Assembly: GCF_002127265.1 (NCBI RefSeq)
Contig: NZ_NFUU01000001.1
Coordinates: forward strand, 2,364,040-2,428,039
Reading direction: 5' to 3'
Source of the DNA: Hydrogenophaga sp. IBVHS1
Lineage (GTDB): Bacteria; Pseudomonadota; Gammaproteobacteria; Burkholderiales; Burkholderiaceae_C
Length of the DNA stretch: 64,000 nucleotides
Part shown: piece by piece, positions 16,460 to 28,910 of the stretch
How positions within the stretch are numbered: position 1 is the first letter of the stretch
Layout of the letters: each line of letters begins with the position of its first letter
The notes under the pieces: generated by a model
Databases searched by the model: none
Seen by the model: only the letters and a program-made list of their open reading frames with translations
What the model was told of the DNA's origin: nothing
Position numbers and translations under genes: made by a program

Positions 16460-18145
16460 ATGACACCCCAAGAGATCTTGAGCACCTACGGCCCGCGTGA
16501 AGCCATGGAGTACGACGTGGTCGTGGTGGGCGGCGGCCCCAGTGGCCTGGCCACCGCAATCCGCCTGAAGCAGCTGGCAGCCGAAAAGGGCGGCGAAGTG
16601 AGTGTGTGCGTGCTGGAAAAAGGTTCAGAGCCTGGTGCGCACATTCTCAGTGGCGCCGTGATGGACCCTCGAGCCATGAACGAGCTGTTCCCGGACTGGA
16701 AGGAACGCGGCGCGCCGCTGAACCAGGAGGTGAACGGCGACGATCTGCTGGTGCTCAGCGAAACCGGCTCCAGCCGCACGCCCGACTGGCTGGTGCCGCG
16801 CAATTTTCACAACCACGGCTGCTACGTGGTGCGCCTGGGCTCGGTGGTGAAATGGCTGGGCGAACAGGCCGAAGCGCTGGGCGTTGAAATTTTTCCCGGG
16901 TTCGCTGCCGCCGAGGTGCTCTACAACGACGACGGTTCGGTCAAAGGTGTGGCCACCGGCAACCTCGGCCTGGGCAAGGACGGCGAGCCGACAGACCATT
17001 TCCAGATCGGCATGGAGCTGCATGCGAAGTACACCGTTTTCGCCGAAGGCGCGCGAGGCAACCTGGGCAAGCAGTTGCTGGCGAAGTTCAAGCTCACCGA
17101 AGGCAAAGACCCGCAGACCTACGCCATCGGCGTGAAGGAACTCTGGGAAATCGATCCGGCCAAGGCCAGGCCGGGTCTGGTCGTGCACACCGCCGGCTGG
17201 CCCATGACCGACGACACTTTCGGCGGCGGCTTTCTCTACCACCTCGAAGACAACAAGGTCACCCTGGGTTTCGTCATCGGCCTGGACTACCAGAATCCCT
17301 GGATGTCGCCGTTTGATGAAATGCAACGCTGGAAAACCCACCCCGCGATCCGCGCGCACCTGGAAGGTGGCAAGCGCCTCGGCTACGGCGCCCGCGCCAT
17401 CAACAACGGCAGCCCGCAGGCATTGCCCAAGACTGTGTTCCCGGGTGGCGCCCTGGTGGGCTGCGACGCGGGTTACATGAATGCCGCCCGCATCAAGGGC
17501 AGCCATGCCGCCATCAAGAGCGGCATGCTGGTGGCCGAAGCCGCCTTCGAGGCGTTGGCCGCAGGGCGCAGCGGCGACGAGCTCAGCGCCTACCCGAAGG
17601 CATTCGAGGCGAGCTGGCTCAACGAAGAACTGCAGCAAACGCGCAATTTCAAGCTGTGGTTCAAGAAGAGCCCGCTGATGGGCAAGCTCATGACCGGCAT
17701 CGAGCAGTGGCTGCTGCCCAAGATCGGTATCGCCTCCCCGCCCTGGACGCTGCGCAACAGCACGCCCGATCACGCGAAGCTGCGCCCGGCTGCCGAAATG
17801 CCAAAGATCAGCTACCCCAAGCCCGACGGCCAGATCACCTTCGACAAGCTCTCCAGCGTGTTCGTTTCCAACACCAACCACGAAGAGAACCAGCCCGCTC
17901 ACCTCACGCTCAAGGACAACAGCGTGCCGGTGCAGATCAACCTGGCGAAATACGCGGGGCCAGAGAGCCGCTACTGCCCGGCGGGCGTGTACGAATTCGT
18001 GAAGAACAACGACGGCGGCGACCGACTGCAGATCAACGCCCAGAACTGCGTGCACTGCAAGACCTGCGACATCAAGGACCCAACACAAAATATCGTGTGG
18101 GTCACCCCGGAAGGTGGCGGCGGGCCCAACTACGCGGGTATGTAG
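16460..18145 (+). CDS. Electron transfer flavoprotein-ubiquinone oxidoreductase
   Basis: The 561-residue product carries an FAD-binding Rossmann motif GGGPSG (24-29) and the family core GAHILSGAVMDP. Near the C-terminus is a [4Fe-4S] site formed by C506 (YCPAG) and C530-x2-C533-x2-C536 (NCVHCKTCDIKDP). It passes electrons from acyl-CoA, dimethylglycine and related dehydrogenases, via ETF, to the membrane quinone pool. The length is typical. The glycine-cleavage operon lies directly downstream but has its own regulated leader. Confidence 0.95.
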   Translation: MTPQEILSTYGPREAMEYDVVVVGGGPSGLATAIRLKQLAAEKGGEVSVCVLEKGSEPGAHILSGAVMDPRAMNELFPDWKERGAPLNQEVNGDDLLVLSETGSSRTPDWLVPRNFHNHGCYVVRLGSVVKWLGEQAEALGVEIFPGFAAAEVLYNDDGSVKGVATGNLGLGKDGEPTDHFQIGMELHAKYTVFAEGARGNLGKQLLAKFKLTEGKDPQTYAIGVKELWEIDPAKARPGLVVHTAGWPMTDDTFGGGFLYHLEDNKVTLGFVIGLDYQNPWMSPFDEMQRWKTHPAIRAHLEGGKRLGYGARAINNGSPQALPKTVFPGGALVGCDAGYMNAARIKGSHAAIKSGMLVAEAAFEALAAGRSGDELSAYPKAFEASWLNEELQQTRNFKLWFKKSPLMGKLMTGIEQWLLPKIGIASPPWTLRNSTPDHAKLRPAAEMPKISYPKPDGQITFDKLSSVFVSNTNHEENQPAHLTLKDNSVPVQINLAKYAGPESRYCPAGVYEFVKNNDGGDRLQINAQNCVHCKTCDIKDPTQNIVWVTPEGGGGPNYAGM

Positions 18146-18150
18146 GACCA

Positions 18151-18222
18151 AGCCCCCACGCTCCACCGCTGCGCGGGTCGCTGCCCCCCAGGGGCTGATC
18201 CGGCTTGGGGCGGCCCGGCGCC
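18151..18222. repeat. Comamonadaceae-type GC-rich intergenic repeat
   Basis: The sequence between ETF-QO and the riboswitch contains AGCCCCCACGCTCC, then GGTCGCTGCCCCCC with a small CCCC-A-GGGG hairpin, then CTTGGGGCGGCCCGGC. I recall very similar strings scattered between genes in many Comamonadaceae. Its identification rests on memory; only one copy is visible here. Confidence 0.45.
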
Positions 18223-18245
18223 GGATCGCGTGCACTAGAATCCTT

Positions 18246-18453
18246 CCCTGTCAGGAGAGCGCTTCCCCCGAGGAGGCCGCCGAAGGCGCAGGAGGCTGGT
18301 CAAACAGCCCTGAACGCTCAGGCAAAAGGACTGGCAAACGCTGGCCGCAAGGCTGGCGTCCCCCCTGGAGAGAGGTGGCCCCCGAGGTCATCCACCGAAG
18401 GAGCAAGCGCGGCATCGCCCGCGTGAATCTCTCAGGTAAAGCGGACAGTGGGG
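18246..18453 (+). promoter_or_regulatory. Tandem glycine riboswitch
   Basis: Two glycine aptamers in series precede gcvT. The first (about 18246-18333) has AGGAGAGC, CCGCCGAAGGCGCA and CGCTCAGGCAAAAGGAC. The second (about 18361-18453) has GGAGAGAGG, CCACCGAAGGAGCAA and CTCTCAGGTAAAGCGGACA. These are the conserved core strings of the gcvT element in its tandem form. A TAGAAT -10 candidate at 18236-18241 would start transcription just at the first aptamer; no good -35 is seen. Glycine binding is expected to switch on gcvTHP-sdaA expression. Confidence 0.93.
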
Positions 18454-18514
18454 CAGCGCACGGATGAACCGTGTTCCGCCCTTCCGGGCCTGCCCCTTTG
18501 CCTGCGAGCCCCTC

Positions 18515-19639
18515 GTGTCCGACAACGATCTCCTCAAGACCCCGCTGCACGCCCTGCACACCGAACTCGGCGCCCGCATGGTGCCCTTCGCTGGCTACGC
18601 CATGCCCGTGCAGTACCCCGCCGGCCTCCTGGCCGAACACCACCACACACGCGCCGCCGCCGGCCTGTTCGACGTTTCGCACATGGGGCAGTTGCGCCTG
18701 GTCGGCCCGGACGCCGCCGCCGCTTTTGAATCGCTCATGCCGGTTGACGTGATCGACCTCGCCGTGGGCAAGCAACGCTACGGCCTGCTGCTCAACGACG
18801 ATGGCGGCATCATCGACGACCTCATGTTTGTCAACCGCGGCGACGATCTCTTCGTAATCGTCAACGGCGCCTGCAAGGTCGGCGACATCGCGCACATGCA
18901 GGTCCGCATCGGCACGCGTTGCCAGGTCATCCCGCTGCCCGATCGTGGCCTTCTGGCGCTGCAAGGCCCGCAAGCGGTGACAGCCCTGCAGCGGGTCCTG
19001 CCGGGTGTCGAGAAGCTGGTGTTCATGACCGGCGGCGCTTTCAACTGGCGAGGTGCCGACCTGTTCATCACCCGCAGCGGCTACACCGGGGAAGACGGTT
19101 TCGAGATCTCTGTACCGGGCGACCGCGCCGAGGCCTTCGCCCGTGCCCTGCTGGAGGAGCCTGAGGTGAAGCCCGTGGGCCTGGGGGCGCGCAATTCTCT
19201 GCGCCTGGAAGCGGGCCTGTGCCTTTACGGCAACGACATCGACACCACCACCACACCGGTGGAGGCCGCACTGAACTGGGCCATGCAGAAGGTGCGCCGT
19301 ACCGGCGGCGCGCGCGCGGGTGGCTTTCCTGGCGCAGAGCGCGTGCTGGCGCAACTGGATGGCACCGAGCCGCTGACGAGAAAGCGCGTGGGCCTGATCG
19401 CGCAGGAACGCATCCCCGTGCGTGAGCACACCGAATTGCAGAGCATCGATGGCCACACCATCGGCGAAGTCACCAGCGGCTTGCTTGGGCCCAGCGCAGA
19501 CAAGCCGGTGGCCATCGGCTACGTGAGTCCGGCGCATGCCGCCATTGGCACGCGCGTGCAGGCCATGGTTCGAGGCAAGGCCGTGCCCATGGAAGTCAGC
19601 GCCATGCCTTTCGTGCCCAACCGCTATTTCCGAGGCTGA
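18515..19639 (+). CDS. gcvT: Glycine cleavage system T protein (aminomethyltransferase)
   Basis: The product has the GcvT fold: [19 protein letters not shown] near the start, [20 protein letters not shown], and a C-terminal barrel ([21 protein letters not shown]). It transfers the methylene group from lipoyl-bound aminomethyl to tetrahydrofolate, releasing ammonia. I prefer the GTG at 18515 because homologs I remember begin just before [10 protein letters not shown]. An in-frame ATG at 18464 would add 17 unusual residues but sits 11 bases after the riboswitch, so it cannot be excluded. It is the first gene of the riboswitch-controlled operon. Confidence 0.93.
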   Translation: MSDNDLLKTPLHALHTELGARMVPFAGYAMPVQYPAGLLAEHHHTRAAAGLFDVSHMGQLRLVGPDAAAAFESLMPVDVIDLAVGKQRYGLLLNDDGGIIDDLMFVNRGDDLFVIVNGACKVGDIAHMQVRIGTRCQVIPLPDRGLLALQGPQAVTALQRVLPGVEKLVFMTGGAFNWRGADLFITRSGYTGEDGFEISVPGDRAEAFARALLEEPEVKPVGLGARNSLRLEAGLCLYGNDIDTTTTPVEAALNWAMQKVRRTGGARAGGFPGAERVLAQLDGTEPLTRKRVGLIAQERIPVREHTELQSIDGHTIGEVTSGLLGPSADKPVAIGYVSPAHAAIGTRVQAMVRGKAVPMEVSAMPFVPNRYFRG

Positions 19640-19667
19640 TTTTTTTGTTTTATTCAGGAGTTCCCAC

Positions 19668-20039
19668 ATGACCACCAAGTACACCGAAGACCACGAATGG
19701 ATCCGCGTCGAGGGCGACATCGCCACCGTGGGCATCACCGTCCACGCACAGGATGCGCTGGGCGATGTGGTGTTTGTCGACCTGCCTGAAGTGGGCAAAA
19801 CGTTTGAGCAGAAAGAAGTGGCCGGAGTGGTCGAGTCGGTGAAAGCCGCCGCCGACGTCTACATGCCCATCAGTGGCGAAGTGATCGAAGTCAACGAAGC
19901 CTTGCGAGCCGACCCCTCGCTGGCCAACAGTGACCCGCTGGCCAGCGGCTGGTTCTTCAAGGTGAAGCTGTCCGAGCCGCAGCAGGTCGACGCTCTGCTG
20001 GATGAGACTGCCTACAACGCGTTCTCTGCAAGCCACTGA
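19668..20039 (+). CDS. gcvH: Glycine cleavage system H protein
   Basis: A 123-residue lipoyl carrier with the motif [10 protein letters not shown]59 is the lipoylation site. The protein shuttles the aminomethyl group between the P and T proteins. CAGGAG stands 7 bases before the ATG, 28 bp after gcvT. Confidence 0.96.
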   Translation: MTTKYTEDHEWIRVEGDIATVGITVHAQDALGDVVFVDLPEVGKTFEQKEVAGVVESVKAAADVYMPISGEVIEVNEALRADPSLANSDPLASGWFFKVKLSEPQQVDALLDETAYNAFSASH

Positions 20040-20067
20040 CCTTTTCATCCATTTTTTGAGGCCCGCC

Positions 20068-22971
<2,904 letters not shown>

Positions 22972-22987
22972 ACCCACTGAGCACTGC

Positions 22988-24376
22988 ATGGCCGTATCCA
23001 CTTTCGACCTTTTCAAGATCGGCATCGGCCCCAGCAGCTCACACACCGTAGGGCCCATGCGGGCCGCGCGCATGTTTGCCGCCGGTCTTCAAACGGCCGG
23101 CGTTCTGGGCGTCACCACGCGGGTGCAATGCGCGCTCCATGGCTCGCTCGGCGCCACCGGTAAGGGCCACGGCAGCGACAAGGCCGTGATCCTCGGCCTG
23201 TGCGGGCACGAGCCCGAATCGGTGGACATCGAGGGCATCGCGGCCGGCATTGCGCGCATCCGCGCCGAGCGTGAGCTGCCCTTGCTGGGCCAGCACCCGG
23301 TGGAGTGGAACGAGGCCGACGACCTGCTGTTCTACCGCAAGCCCTTGCCTTTCCACGCCAACGGCATGCGCCTGTCTGCGTGGGATGCGCAGGGCACGCT
23401 GCTGGCCGAGCGCACGTTCTATTCCGTGGGCGGGGGCTTCGTGGTCAGCGAGGAGGCGGCCGCAGATGGTTCACGCCACAAGGTGATCGCGCCCGATGCC
23501 ACGGTGTTGCCGATCCCGTTTCGCAGCGGCGACGAGTTGCTGCGCCAATGCGCAACGCATGGCCTCTCAATCGCCGGCGTGATGCGCGCCAACGAGCGCC
23601 ACTGGCGCACCGACGACGAAGTGCATGCGGGCCTGATGCGCATCTGGGACGTGATGCAGGCGTGCGTGCGGCGGGGCTGCGAGACCGAAGGCGTGCTGCC
23701 CGGTGGCTTCAAGGTGCGCCGGCGTGCCAAGCAACTCTTGCGAGACCTCACCAGCAACCCCGAGGCCGCACTGAAAGACCCCTTGCAGGTGCTTGACTGG
23801 GTCAACCTCTACGCATTGGCGGTCAATGAAGAAAACGCCGCAGGCGGCAGGGTCGTCACGGCACCGACCAACGGCGCAGCGGGCATCGTTCCGGCCGTGC
23901 TGCACTACTACCGGCGCTTTGTGCCCGGCGCCACCGATCAGGGCGTGGTCGACTTCCTGCTCACGGCATCGGCCGTGGGCATTCTCTACAAGGAAAACGC
24001 CAGCATCAGCGGCGCCGAGGTGGGCTGTCAGGGCGAGGTAGGCGTGGCCTGCTCGATGGCAGCGGCCGCGCTGTGCGCCGTGATGGGTGGCACACCCGAG
24101 CAGGTGGAGAACGCCGCCGAGATCGGCATGGAACACCACCTGGGCCTGACCTGCGACCCAGTGGGCGGCCTGGTGCAGATTCCCTGCATCGAGCGCAACG
24201 CCATTGCATCCGTGAAGGCCATCAACGCCGCGCGCATGGCCTTGCGCGGAGACGGCGTACACCATGTCAGCCTGGACAAGGTCATCAAGACGATGCGTGA
24301 GACCGGTGCGGATATGAAGACTCAGTACAAGGAAACTTCGCGCGGCGGCCTGGCCGTGAACATTGTCGAATGCTAA
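22988..24376 (+). CDS. sdaA: L-serine ammonia-lyase (iron-sulfur, single chain)
   Basis: A 462-residue single-chain L-serine dehydratase, with the beta-type domain first ([16 protein letters not shown]) and the alpha-type domain after ([40 protein letters not shown]). Cysteines in the second domain hold the labile [4Fe-4S] cluster that dehydrates serine to pyruvate. It lies 16 bp after gcvP under the same glycine riboswitch. Together with serine hydroxymethyltransferase, encoded elsewhere, the operon can send glycine to serine and then pyruvate. Confidence 0.94.
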   Translation: MAVSTFDLFKIGIGPSSSHTVGPMRAARMFAAGLQTAGVLGVTTRVQCALHGSLGATGKGHGSDKAVILGLCGHEPESVDIEGIAAGIARIRAERELPLLGQHPVEWNEADDLLFYRKPLPFHANGMRLSAWDAQGTLLAERTFYSVGGGFVVSEEAAADGSRHKVIAPDATVLPIPFRSGDELLRQCATHGLSIAGVMRANERHWRTDDEVHAGLMRIWDVMQACVRRGCETEGVLPGGFKVRRRAKQLLRDLTSNPEAALKDPLQVLDWVNLYALAVNEENAAGGRVVTAPTNGAAGIVPAVLHYYRRFVPGATDQGVVDFLLTASAVGILYKENASISGAEVGCQGEVGVACSMAAAALCAVMGGTPEQVENAAEIGMEHHLGLTCDPVGGLVQIPCIERNAIASVKAINAARMALRGDGVHHVSLDKVIKTMRETGADMKTQYKETSRGGLAVNIVEC

Positions 24377-24379
24377 ACA

Positions 24380-25225
24380 TCAGCGTCCTTGCCGCCACTC
24401 TCGGCGCCAGAGGCGGTTGAGTTCGGCGGCCACGGGCTGGGGTGGTGCACCGATGAACTGGTTGCGCCCCGCCATGTGCACAAGACCGTAGATCCGACTC
24501 CCGGGCGCGTCGTAAAGCAGCACCGCGTTGTTGTCGCCGCAGTCGTGCACCTTGCAGAAAGCGACCATCTGGACGACCTGCCCAGCCACTTTTTCCTGCG
24601 CCAGCTCCACGCCAGGACCGTCCATGCGCGCCAGCCAGGGTTGACTGGCCAGTGGTCCGAGTGTGCGCCGGTACACCGCCTTGAAGCGCGAATCCCGGAT
24701 CAGTTCGGACGGGTACTTCGCCGTGCCACTCGCCACCGGCGCGGCGGCTGCTACCTTTGCCTTTTTGTCCTCCCTGAGGTGCCCCGCTGCGCGCTGGTTC
24801 TGCGCTGCGTCGCAACTGCGAAACCTGGCTTTTCCCAGCGCGCCGAGGTTGGCCATCACCGTCTTGTCGCCGTCGATCTGGATGTACTGGCCGAGCGCGT
24901 CTCCCTGCACCAGGAACAACACCTCGTGGCGACCCTTGACCTGACCCAGCAGCGCGACGAAAAACCCGGGTGGGGGCGACTGACCGAAGTACGAATGCGC
25001 AGCCTGCAAACCCTGCGCGGTGAGGCGCTGGTTGCCTTGCTCCACGGCCACTGCTGCCGCCTGCACGAGCACACGCGGGGACTGCGGGTTGGCGCAGTCC
25101 AGCGCGTAGCGCCCGCCGTAGTACTTGAGAATGTCGGCATCGAGCCGACCCTGGCCCCACGCTGTGGCAGCGGTCAGCCCCACGCCCCCCAGGACGATGA
25201 CCAACCCACGTTTCCAGACACCCAT
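24380..25225 (-). CDS. Exported protein with C-terminal Ivy-like (lysozyme inhibitor) domain
   Basis: The start at 25225 has CAGGAGA upstream. The 281-residue protein has a signal peptide to about residue 25 (TAWGQG). Residues 27-145 form an uncharacterised domain (YYGGRYALDC, SPPPGFFVALLGQVKG, YIQIDGDKTV). After an alanine/lysine linker, residues about 170-281 resemble Ivy, the inhibitor of C-type lysozyme. They retain the protruding loop as CKVHDC (CKPHDC in E. coli Ivy), followed by NNAVLLYDA and the G-L-V strand. The loop histidine and both cysteines are kept. Predicted to act in the periplasm; the N-terminal domain's role is unknown. Confidence 0.7.
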   Translation of the reverse strand: MGVWKRGLVIVLGGVGLTAATAWGQGRLDADILKYYGGRYALDCANPQSPRVLVQAAAVAVEQGNQRLTAQGLQAAHSYFGQSPPPGFFVALLGQVKGRHEVLFLVQGDALGQYIQIDGDKTVMANLGALGKARFRSCDAAQNQRAAGHLREDKKAKVAAAAPVASGTAKYPSELIRDSRFKAVYRRTLGPLASQPWLARMDGPGVELAQEKVAGQVVQMVAFCKVHDCGDNNAVLLYDAPGSRIYGLVHMAGRNQFIGAPPQPVAAELNRLWRREWRQGR

Positions 25226-25355
25226 GGCCGTCTCCTGAAAGAACATGAGGCCATGCTAGAACCGTGGCCGCACAGCGTCCACCCTCATTTGGGAGCTTGC
25301 CGCCCAGCGGCAGCAGGAACCACGCCGTAAGATCGAAGCTACCCGACCACGCCCC

Positions 25356-27326
25356 ATGAACGCTCCTTCCCTGCGTGTGCTCAGCGTCATTCCACCGATG
25401 ACGCAGCTCAACACGCCCTACCCGTCCACCGCCTACCTCACCGGCTTCCTGCGCTCACGCGGCGTGGACGCGGTGCAGGTCGACCTGGCGCTGGCCCTGG
25501 TGCTCCAGCTCTTCACGCCCACCGGCCTGCAGGCCGTGCAGTTGCGAGCGCTCGCCCTGCCCGAAGCAGGACGCACGGCAAGCGTCCACGCGTTTCTCGA
25601 CCAGTTTGATCGATACCGCCACACCATCGGCCCCGTGATTGCCTTTTTGCAAGGCCGTGACTCCACCCTGGCCCACCGCATCGCCGCCCGCGAGCTGCTC
25701 CCCGAAGGCCCTCGCTTCGCGGCGCTGGAGGTGTACGTGGATGCGGCGCTCGGCGAAGAAGGCGGCGATCCGCTGGCCTGGGCGTTCGGTGCGCTGGGTG
25801 TGCAGGACAAGGCGCGCCACCTCGCCACGCTCTACCTGAACGACCTGGCCGATGTGCTGCGCGATGCGGTGGACGAACGTTTCGCTTTCGTGCGCTACGC
25901 CGAATCGCTGGCCAGCAGCCAGCCCAGCTTCGATCCCCTGGCGGCCGCGCTGGCAGCGCCCCCCACGCTGATCGACGAACTGCTGCACACACTTACCTTG
26001 GCCACGCTGGCGCGCCACACGCCCGATGTGGTGCTGCTCTCGGTGCCGTTCCCGGGTGCGCTGTACGCCGCCTTGCGCATCGCTCAAAGCATCAAGGCAC
26101 AGAACCCGCACATCGCCATCGCCCTGGGCGGCGGCTTCGCCAACACCGAGCTGCGCGAACTGGCCGAACCCCGGCTGTTCGATTTTGTTGACTTCGTGAC
26201 GCTGGACGCAGGTGAGCGCCCGCTGCTGGCGCTGCTGGAACACTTGCAGGGCAAACGCTCGAAGCAGCGGCTGGTCAGAACCTTTGTGCGGGAGAGCCCT
26301 CACCCCAACCCTATCCCGGAGGCAGAGGGAGCCAATGCGGGAACCGTGCGGTACATCAACTTCGTTGAGCCCGACGTGCCCTTCGAGGACGTGGGCACGC
26401 CCACCTGGGACGGCCTGCCGCTGGACCGGTACCTGAGCCTGCTCGACATGCTCAACCCCATGCACCGGCTCTGGAGCGACGGGCGCTGGAACAAGCTCAC
26501 CGTGGCGCACGGCTGCTACTGGAAGAAGTGCAGCTTCTGCGACGTGAGCCTGGACTACATCAGCCGCTACGAGACCGCCTCCGCCGGCACGCTGGCCGAC
26601 CGCATCGAAGCGATCGTGAGCGAGACCGGCCAGACCGGATTTCATTTCGTGGACGAAGCCGCGCCGCCCAAGGCCCTGAAGGCGCTGGCGCAGGAGCTGC
26701 TGCAGCGCCAGTTGCCGATCTCCTGGTGGGGCAACATCCGTTTTGAGAAAACCTTCACCCCCGAGCTCTGCCAGTTGCTCGCCGACAGCGGCTGCATCGC
26801 CATGTCCGGCGGGCTCGAGGTGGCTTCTGATCGCCTGCTCACGCTCATGAAGAAGGGTGTTTCGGTGGAACAGGTAGCGCGCGTCACCAAAGGCTTTGCC
26901 GACGCCGGCATTCTGGTGCACGCCTACCTCATGTACGGCTTTCCCACGCAGACCGTGCAGGACACGGTGGACGCACTGGAGTATGTGCGCCAGTTGTTCG
27001 AGAACGGCTGCATCCAGAGCGGTTTCTTCCACCGCTTCGCCTGCACCGTGCACTCACCCGTGGGGCTGGACCCGGCCGCCTACGGCATCGAACTGATTCC
27101 CCTGCCCGAAGTCACGTTCGCGAAGAACGACATCGGCTTCATCGACCCCACGGGCGTGGACCACGACGCACTGGGCATCGGCCTGCGGAAGGCGATCTAC
27201 AACTACATGCACGGCATCGGGCTGGACGAAGATGTGCGGGTGTGGTTCAGCCACCTGCCGGGCAAGGTACCCAAGGCCACAGTGGGTAGGCACCGCATTG
27301 CCAAGGCGCTCGCACAACCCGCCTGA
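25356..27326 (+). CDS. B12-binding-domain radical SAM protein with C-x4-C-x2-C cluster motif
   Basis: The 656-residue protein begins with a cobalamin-binding-like Rossmann domain (LRVLSVIPPMTQLNTPYPSTAYLTGFLRSRG, later IALGGGFANTELRELAE). The radical SAM core starts near residue 380. Its cluster cysteines are C387, C392 and C395 (GCYWKKCSFCD), spaced x4-x2 rather than the usual x3-x2. Downstream, GLEVASDRLLTLMKKGVS and YGFPTQT match radical SAM barrels. The linker at residues 314-325 (SPHPNPIPEAEG) is encoded by a repeat-like insertion. Substrate unknown; methylation or C-C chemistry on a lipid or peptide is possible. Confidence 0.82.
   Translation: MNAPSLRVLSVIPPMTQLNTPYPSTAYLTGFLRSRGVDAVQVDLALALVLQLFTPTGLQAVQLRALALPEAGRTASVHAFLDQFDRYRHTIGPVIAFLQGRDSTLAHRIAARELLPEGPRFAALEVYVDAALGEEGGDPLAWAFGALGVQDKARHLATLYLNDLADVLRDAVDERFAFVRYAESLASSQPSFDPLAAALAAPPTLIDELLHTLTLATLARHTPDVVLLSVPFPGALYAALRIAQSIKAQNPHIAIALGGGFANTELRELAEPRLFDFVDFVTLDAGERPLLALLEHLQGKRSKQRLVRTFVRESPHPNPIPEAEGANAGTVRYINFVEPDVPFEDVGTPTWDGLPLDRYLSLLDMLNPMHRLWSDGRWNKLTVAHGCYWKKCSFCDVSLDYISRYETASAGTLADRIEAIVSETGQTGFHFVDEAAPPKALKALAQELLQRQLPISWWGNIRFEKTFTPELCQLLADSGCIAMSGGLEVASDRLLTLMKKGVSVEQVARVTKGFADAGILVHAYLMYGFPTQTVQDTVDALEYVRQLFENGCIQSGFFHRFACTVHSPVGLDPAAYGIELIPLPEVTFAKNDIGFIDPTGVDHDALGIGLRKAIYNYMHGIGLDEDVRVWFSHLPGKVPKATVGRHRIAKALAQPA
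26297..26330. repeat. REP-like palindromic repeat inserted in frame within a coding sequence
   Basis: The string CCCTCACCCCAACCC, then TATCCCGGAGG and CAGAGGGA, is an imperfect palindrome of a type I recall as common between genes in betaproteobacteria, often spelling S-P-H-P-N-P-L-P when translated. It occupies the linker between the cobalamin-type and radical SAM domains without breaking the frame. Confidence 0.55.
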
Positions 27327-28004
27327 TCAGGCGGCTTCGGACGCGATCTGCCGCAGCGCCTGCGCAAACACCGCCGCCGGCTGGCCACCCGAAATCAGAT
27401 GCCGGTCGTTGATGATCACCGCGGGCACGGAGCGCACGCCGTGGCTGGTGTAGAAGTCCTCGCGCTCCCGCACGGCCTGCGCAAGCTCGTCGCTGGCCAG
27501 GATGGCCCTGGCGCGCTTTTCGTCCAGGCCCACCTCCCGCACACTGGCCAGCAACACGTCGTGGTGGCTCATGGCCTCCGAGCGGGTGTGGCAGGCCGCA
27601 AGCAGCGCCTTCTTCAGGGCATGTTGTCCGCCCGCAGGGCCTTCTTCGCCGGCCCAGTGCAGCAACCGGTGGGCGTCGAAAGTGTTCCAGATGCGGCCTC
27701 TGCCTTCCGGGTTGAAAGCGAAACCTACTTCGGCACCACGAGCGCGGATGGTGTTGCGGATCTGCGCCTGCTGCTCGGCGGTGGAGCCGTACTTCTCAGC
27801 CAGGTGTTCGCCAATGTCCTGACCTTCGGGCGCCATGCGGGGATTGAGCTCAAAGGGCTGGAAATGCAGCTCGGCGGAAACCTCATCCTTCATGCCTTCC
27901 AGCGCTTCTTCAAGTGCACCCAGGCCCACGGCGCACCAAGGGCAGGAGACGTCGGACACGAAATCGATCTTGAGGGACGTGGGGGTCTTGTTCATGGACG
28001 CCAT
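27327..28004 (-). CDS. DsbA-family oxidoreductase, FrnE-like
   Basis: The product is about 225 residues from the ATG at 28004; another ATG at 27995 is equally possible and neither has a clear ribosome site. The thioredoxin-fold active site is C21-P-W-C24 (SDVSCPWCAVG), with the cis-proline region SVPAVIIND near the C-terminus. No signal peptide is seen, so it acts in the cytosol like the FrnE group (polyketide and stress-linked disulfide isomerases). It is divergent from aroE with about 58 bp between starts. Confidence 0.88.
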   Translation of the reverse strand: MASMNKTPTSLKIDFVSDVSCPWCAVGLGALEEALEGMKDEVSAELHFQPFELNPRMAPEGQDIGEHLAEKYGSTAEQQAQIRNTIRARGAEVGFAFNPEGRGRIWNTFDAHRLLHWAGEEGPAGGQHALKKALLAACHTRSEAMSHHDVLLASVREVGLDEKRARAILASDELAQAVREREDFYTSHGVRSVPAVIINDRHLISGGQPAAVFAQALRQIASEAA

Positions 28005-28062
28005 GGTAGGCCGGAGAAGAAGTCCGCAGTCGGGCCAGGGCCTTGCGCGACAATCGCCCTCC

Positions 28063-28884
28063 ATGACAGACCGTTACGCCCTCATCGGCCACCCTGTGGG
28101 CCACAGCAAATCGCCCCTGATCCACGGACTTTTTGCCCAAGCCACCGCGCAGGACCTGACCTACACCGCCATCGAAGCCCCGCTGGACGGCTTTGCCGAC
28201 ACCCTGGCGAGCTTTCGCGCCAGTGGCGGGCGCGGCACCAACGTGACGGTGCCCTTCAAGCTGCAGGCCTTCGAGTTGTCCACCGATCCGAGCGAGACCG
28301 CGCGGCTCGCGGGTGCGGCCAACACGCTGAAGTTTGTGGACGACCGCATCCACGCCGACAACACCGACGGTGTCGGCCTGGTCAACGACCTGCAACGCAA
28401 CCTCGGCCATCGCTTGGCGGGCAAGCGCGTGCTGCTGCTGGGTGCCGGAGGCGCCACGCGCGGTGCCATCCTGCCCATTGCCGCTGAACACCCCGCCTTG
28501 TTCGCCGTGGCCAACCGCACCGCCGCTCGGGCACATGCCTTGCGCAGCGCTTTCGCCGCGCACACGGTGCTGCAGACCGGTGGTCTTGACGAGCTTCAAG
28601 GTGAAAGCTTCGACGTGATCATTAACGCCACCTCTGCAGGCCTCACCCAGTCAGCCCTGCCCCTGCCCGACAGCATCTTTGCCCCCGGCGCTCTGGCCTA
28701 CGACATGGTGTACGGCAAGGGGCTCACGCCCTTCTTGCGCCAGGCCCGCGCCGCGGGCGTGTCCACCCTGGCGGACGGCGTGGGCATGCTGGTGGAACAG
28801 GCGGCGGAATCCTTCACGATCTGGCGCGGCGTGCGCCCTGACACCCGCGCCGTGATCGAACGGCTTACCGTGCCACTGGTTTAA
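28063..28884 (+). CDS. aroE: Shikimate 5-dehydrogenase
   Basis: A 273-residue NADPH-dependent enzyme making shikimate from 3-dehydroshikimate. Signatures are [13 protein letters not shown] (substrate serines), NVTVPFK (catalytic lysine), NTDGVGL, the glycine motif [15 protein letters not shown] and INATSAGL. The ATG at 28063 gives the start [12 protein letters not shown]. It is followed after 26 bp by aroQ, the enzyme one step earlier. Confidence 0.95.
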   Translation: MTDRYALIGHPVGHSKSPLIHGLFAQATAQDLTYTAIEAPLDGFADTLASFRASGGRGTNVTVPFKLQAFELSTDPSETARLAGAANTLKFVDDRIHADNTDGVGLVNDLQRNLGHRLAGKRVLLLGAGGATRGAILPIAAEHPALFAVANRTAARAHALRSAFAAHTVLQTGGLDELQGESFDVIINATSAGLTQSALPLPDSIFAPGALAYDMVYGKGLTPFLRQARAAGVSTLADGVGMLVEQAAESFTIWRGVRPDTRAVIERLTVPLV

Positions 28885-28910
28885 TCGCCTTCTCATACAG
28901 GACAAGACCC

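Noticed and set aside
16625-18235. A 536-codon open frame opposite ETF-QO
   Set aside because: Shadow of a clearly identified gene; histidine/valine-rich without motifs.
18464-18514. N-terminal extension of GcvT from the ATG at 18464
   Set aside because: The added residues are cysteine/proline-rich and unlike GcvT N-termini I remember, and the GTG at 18515 gives a standard start. Not fully excluded.
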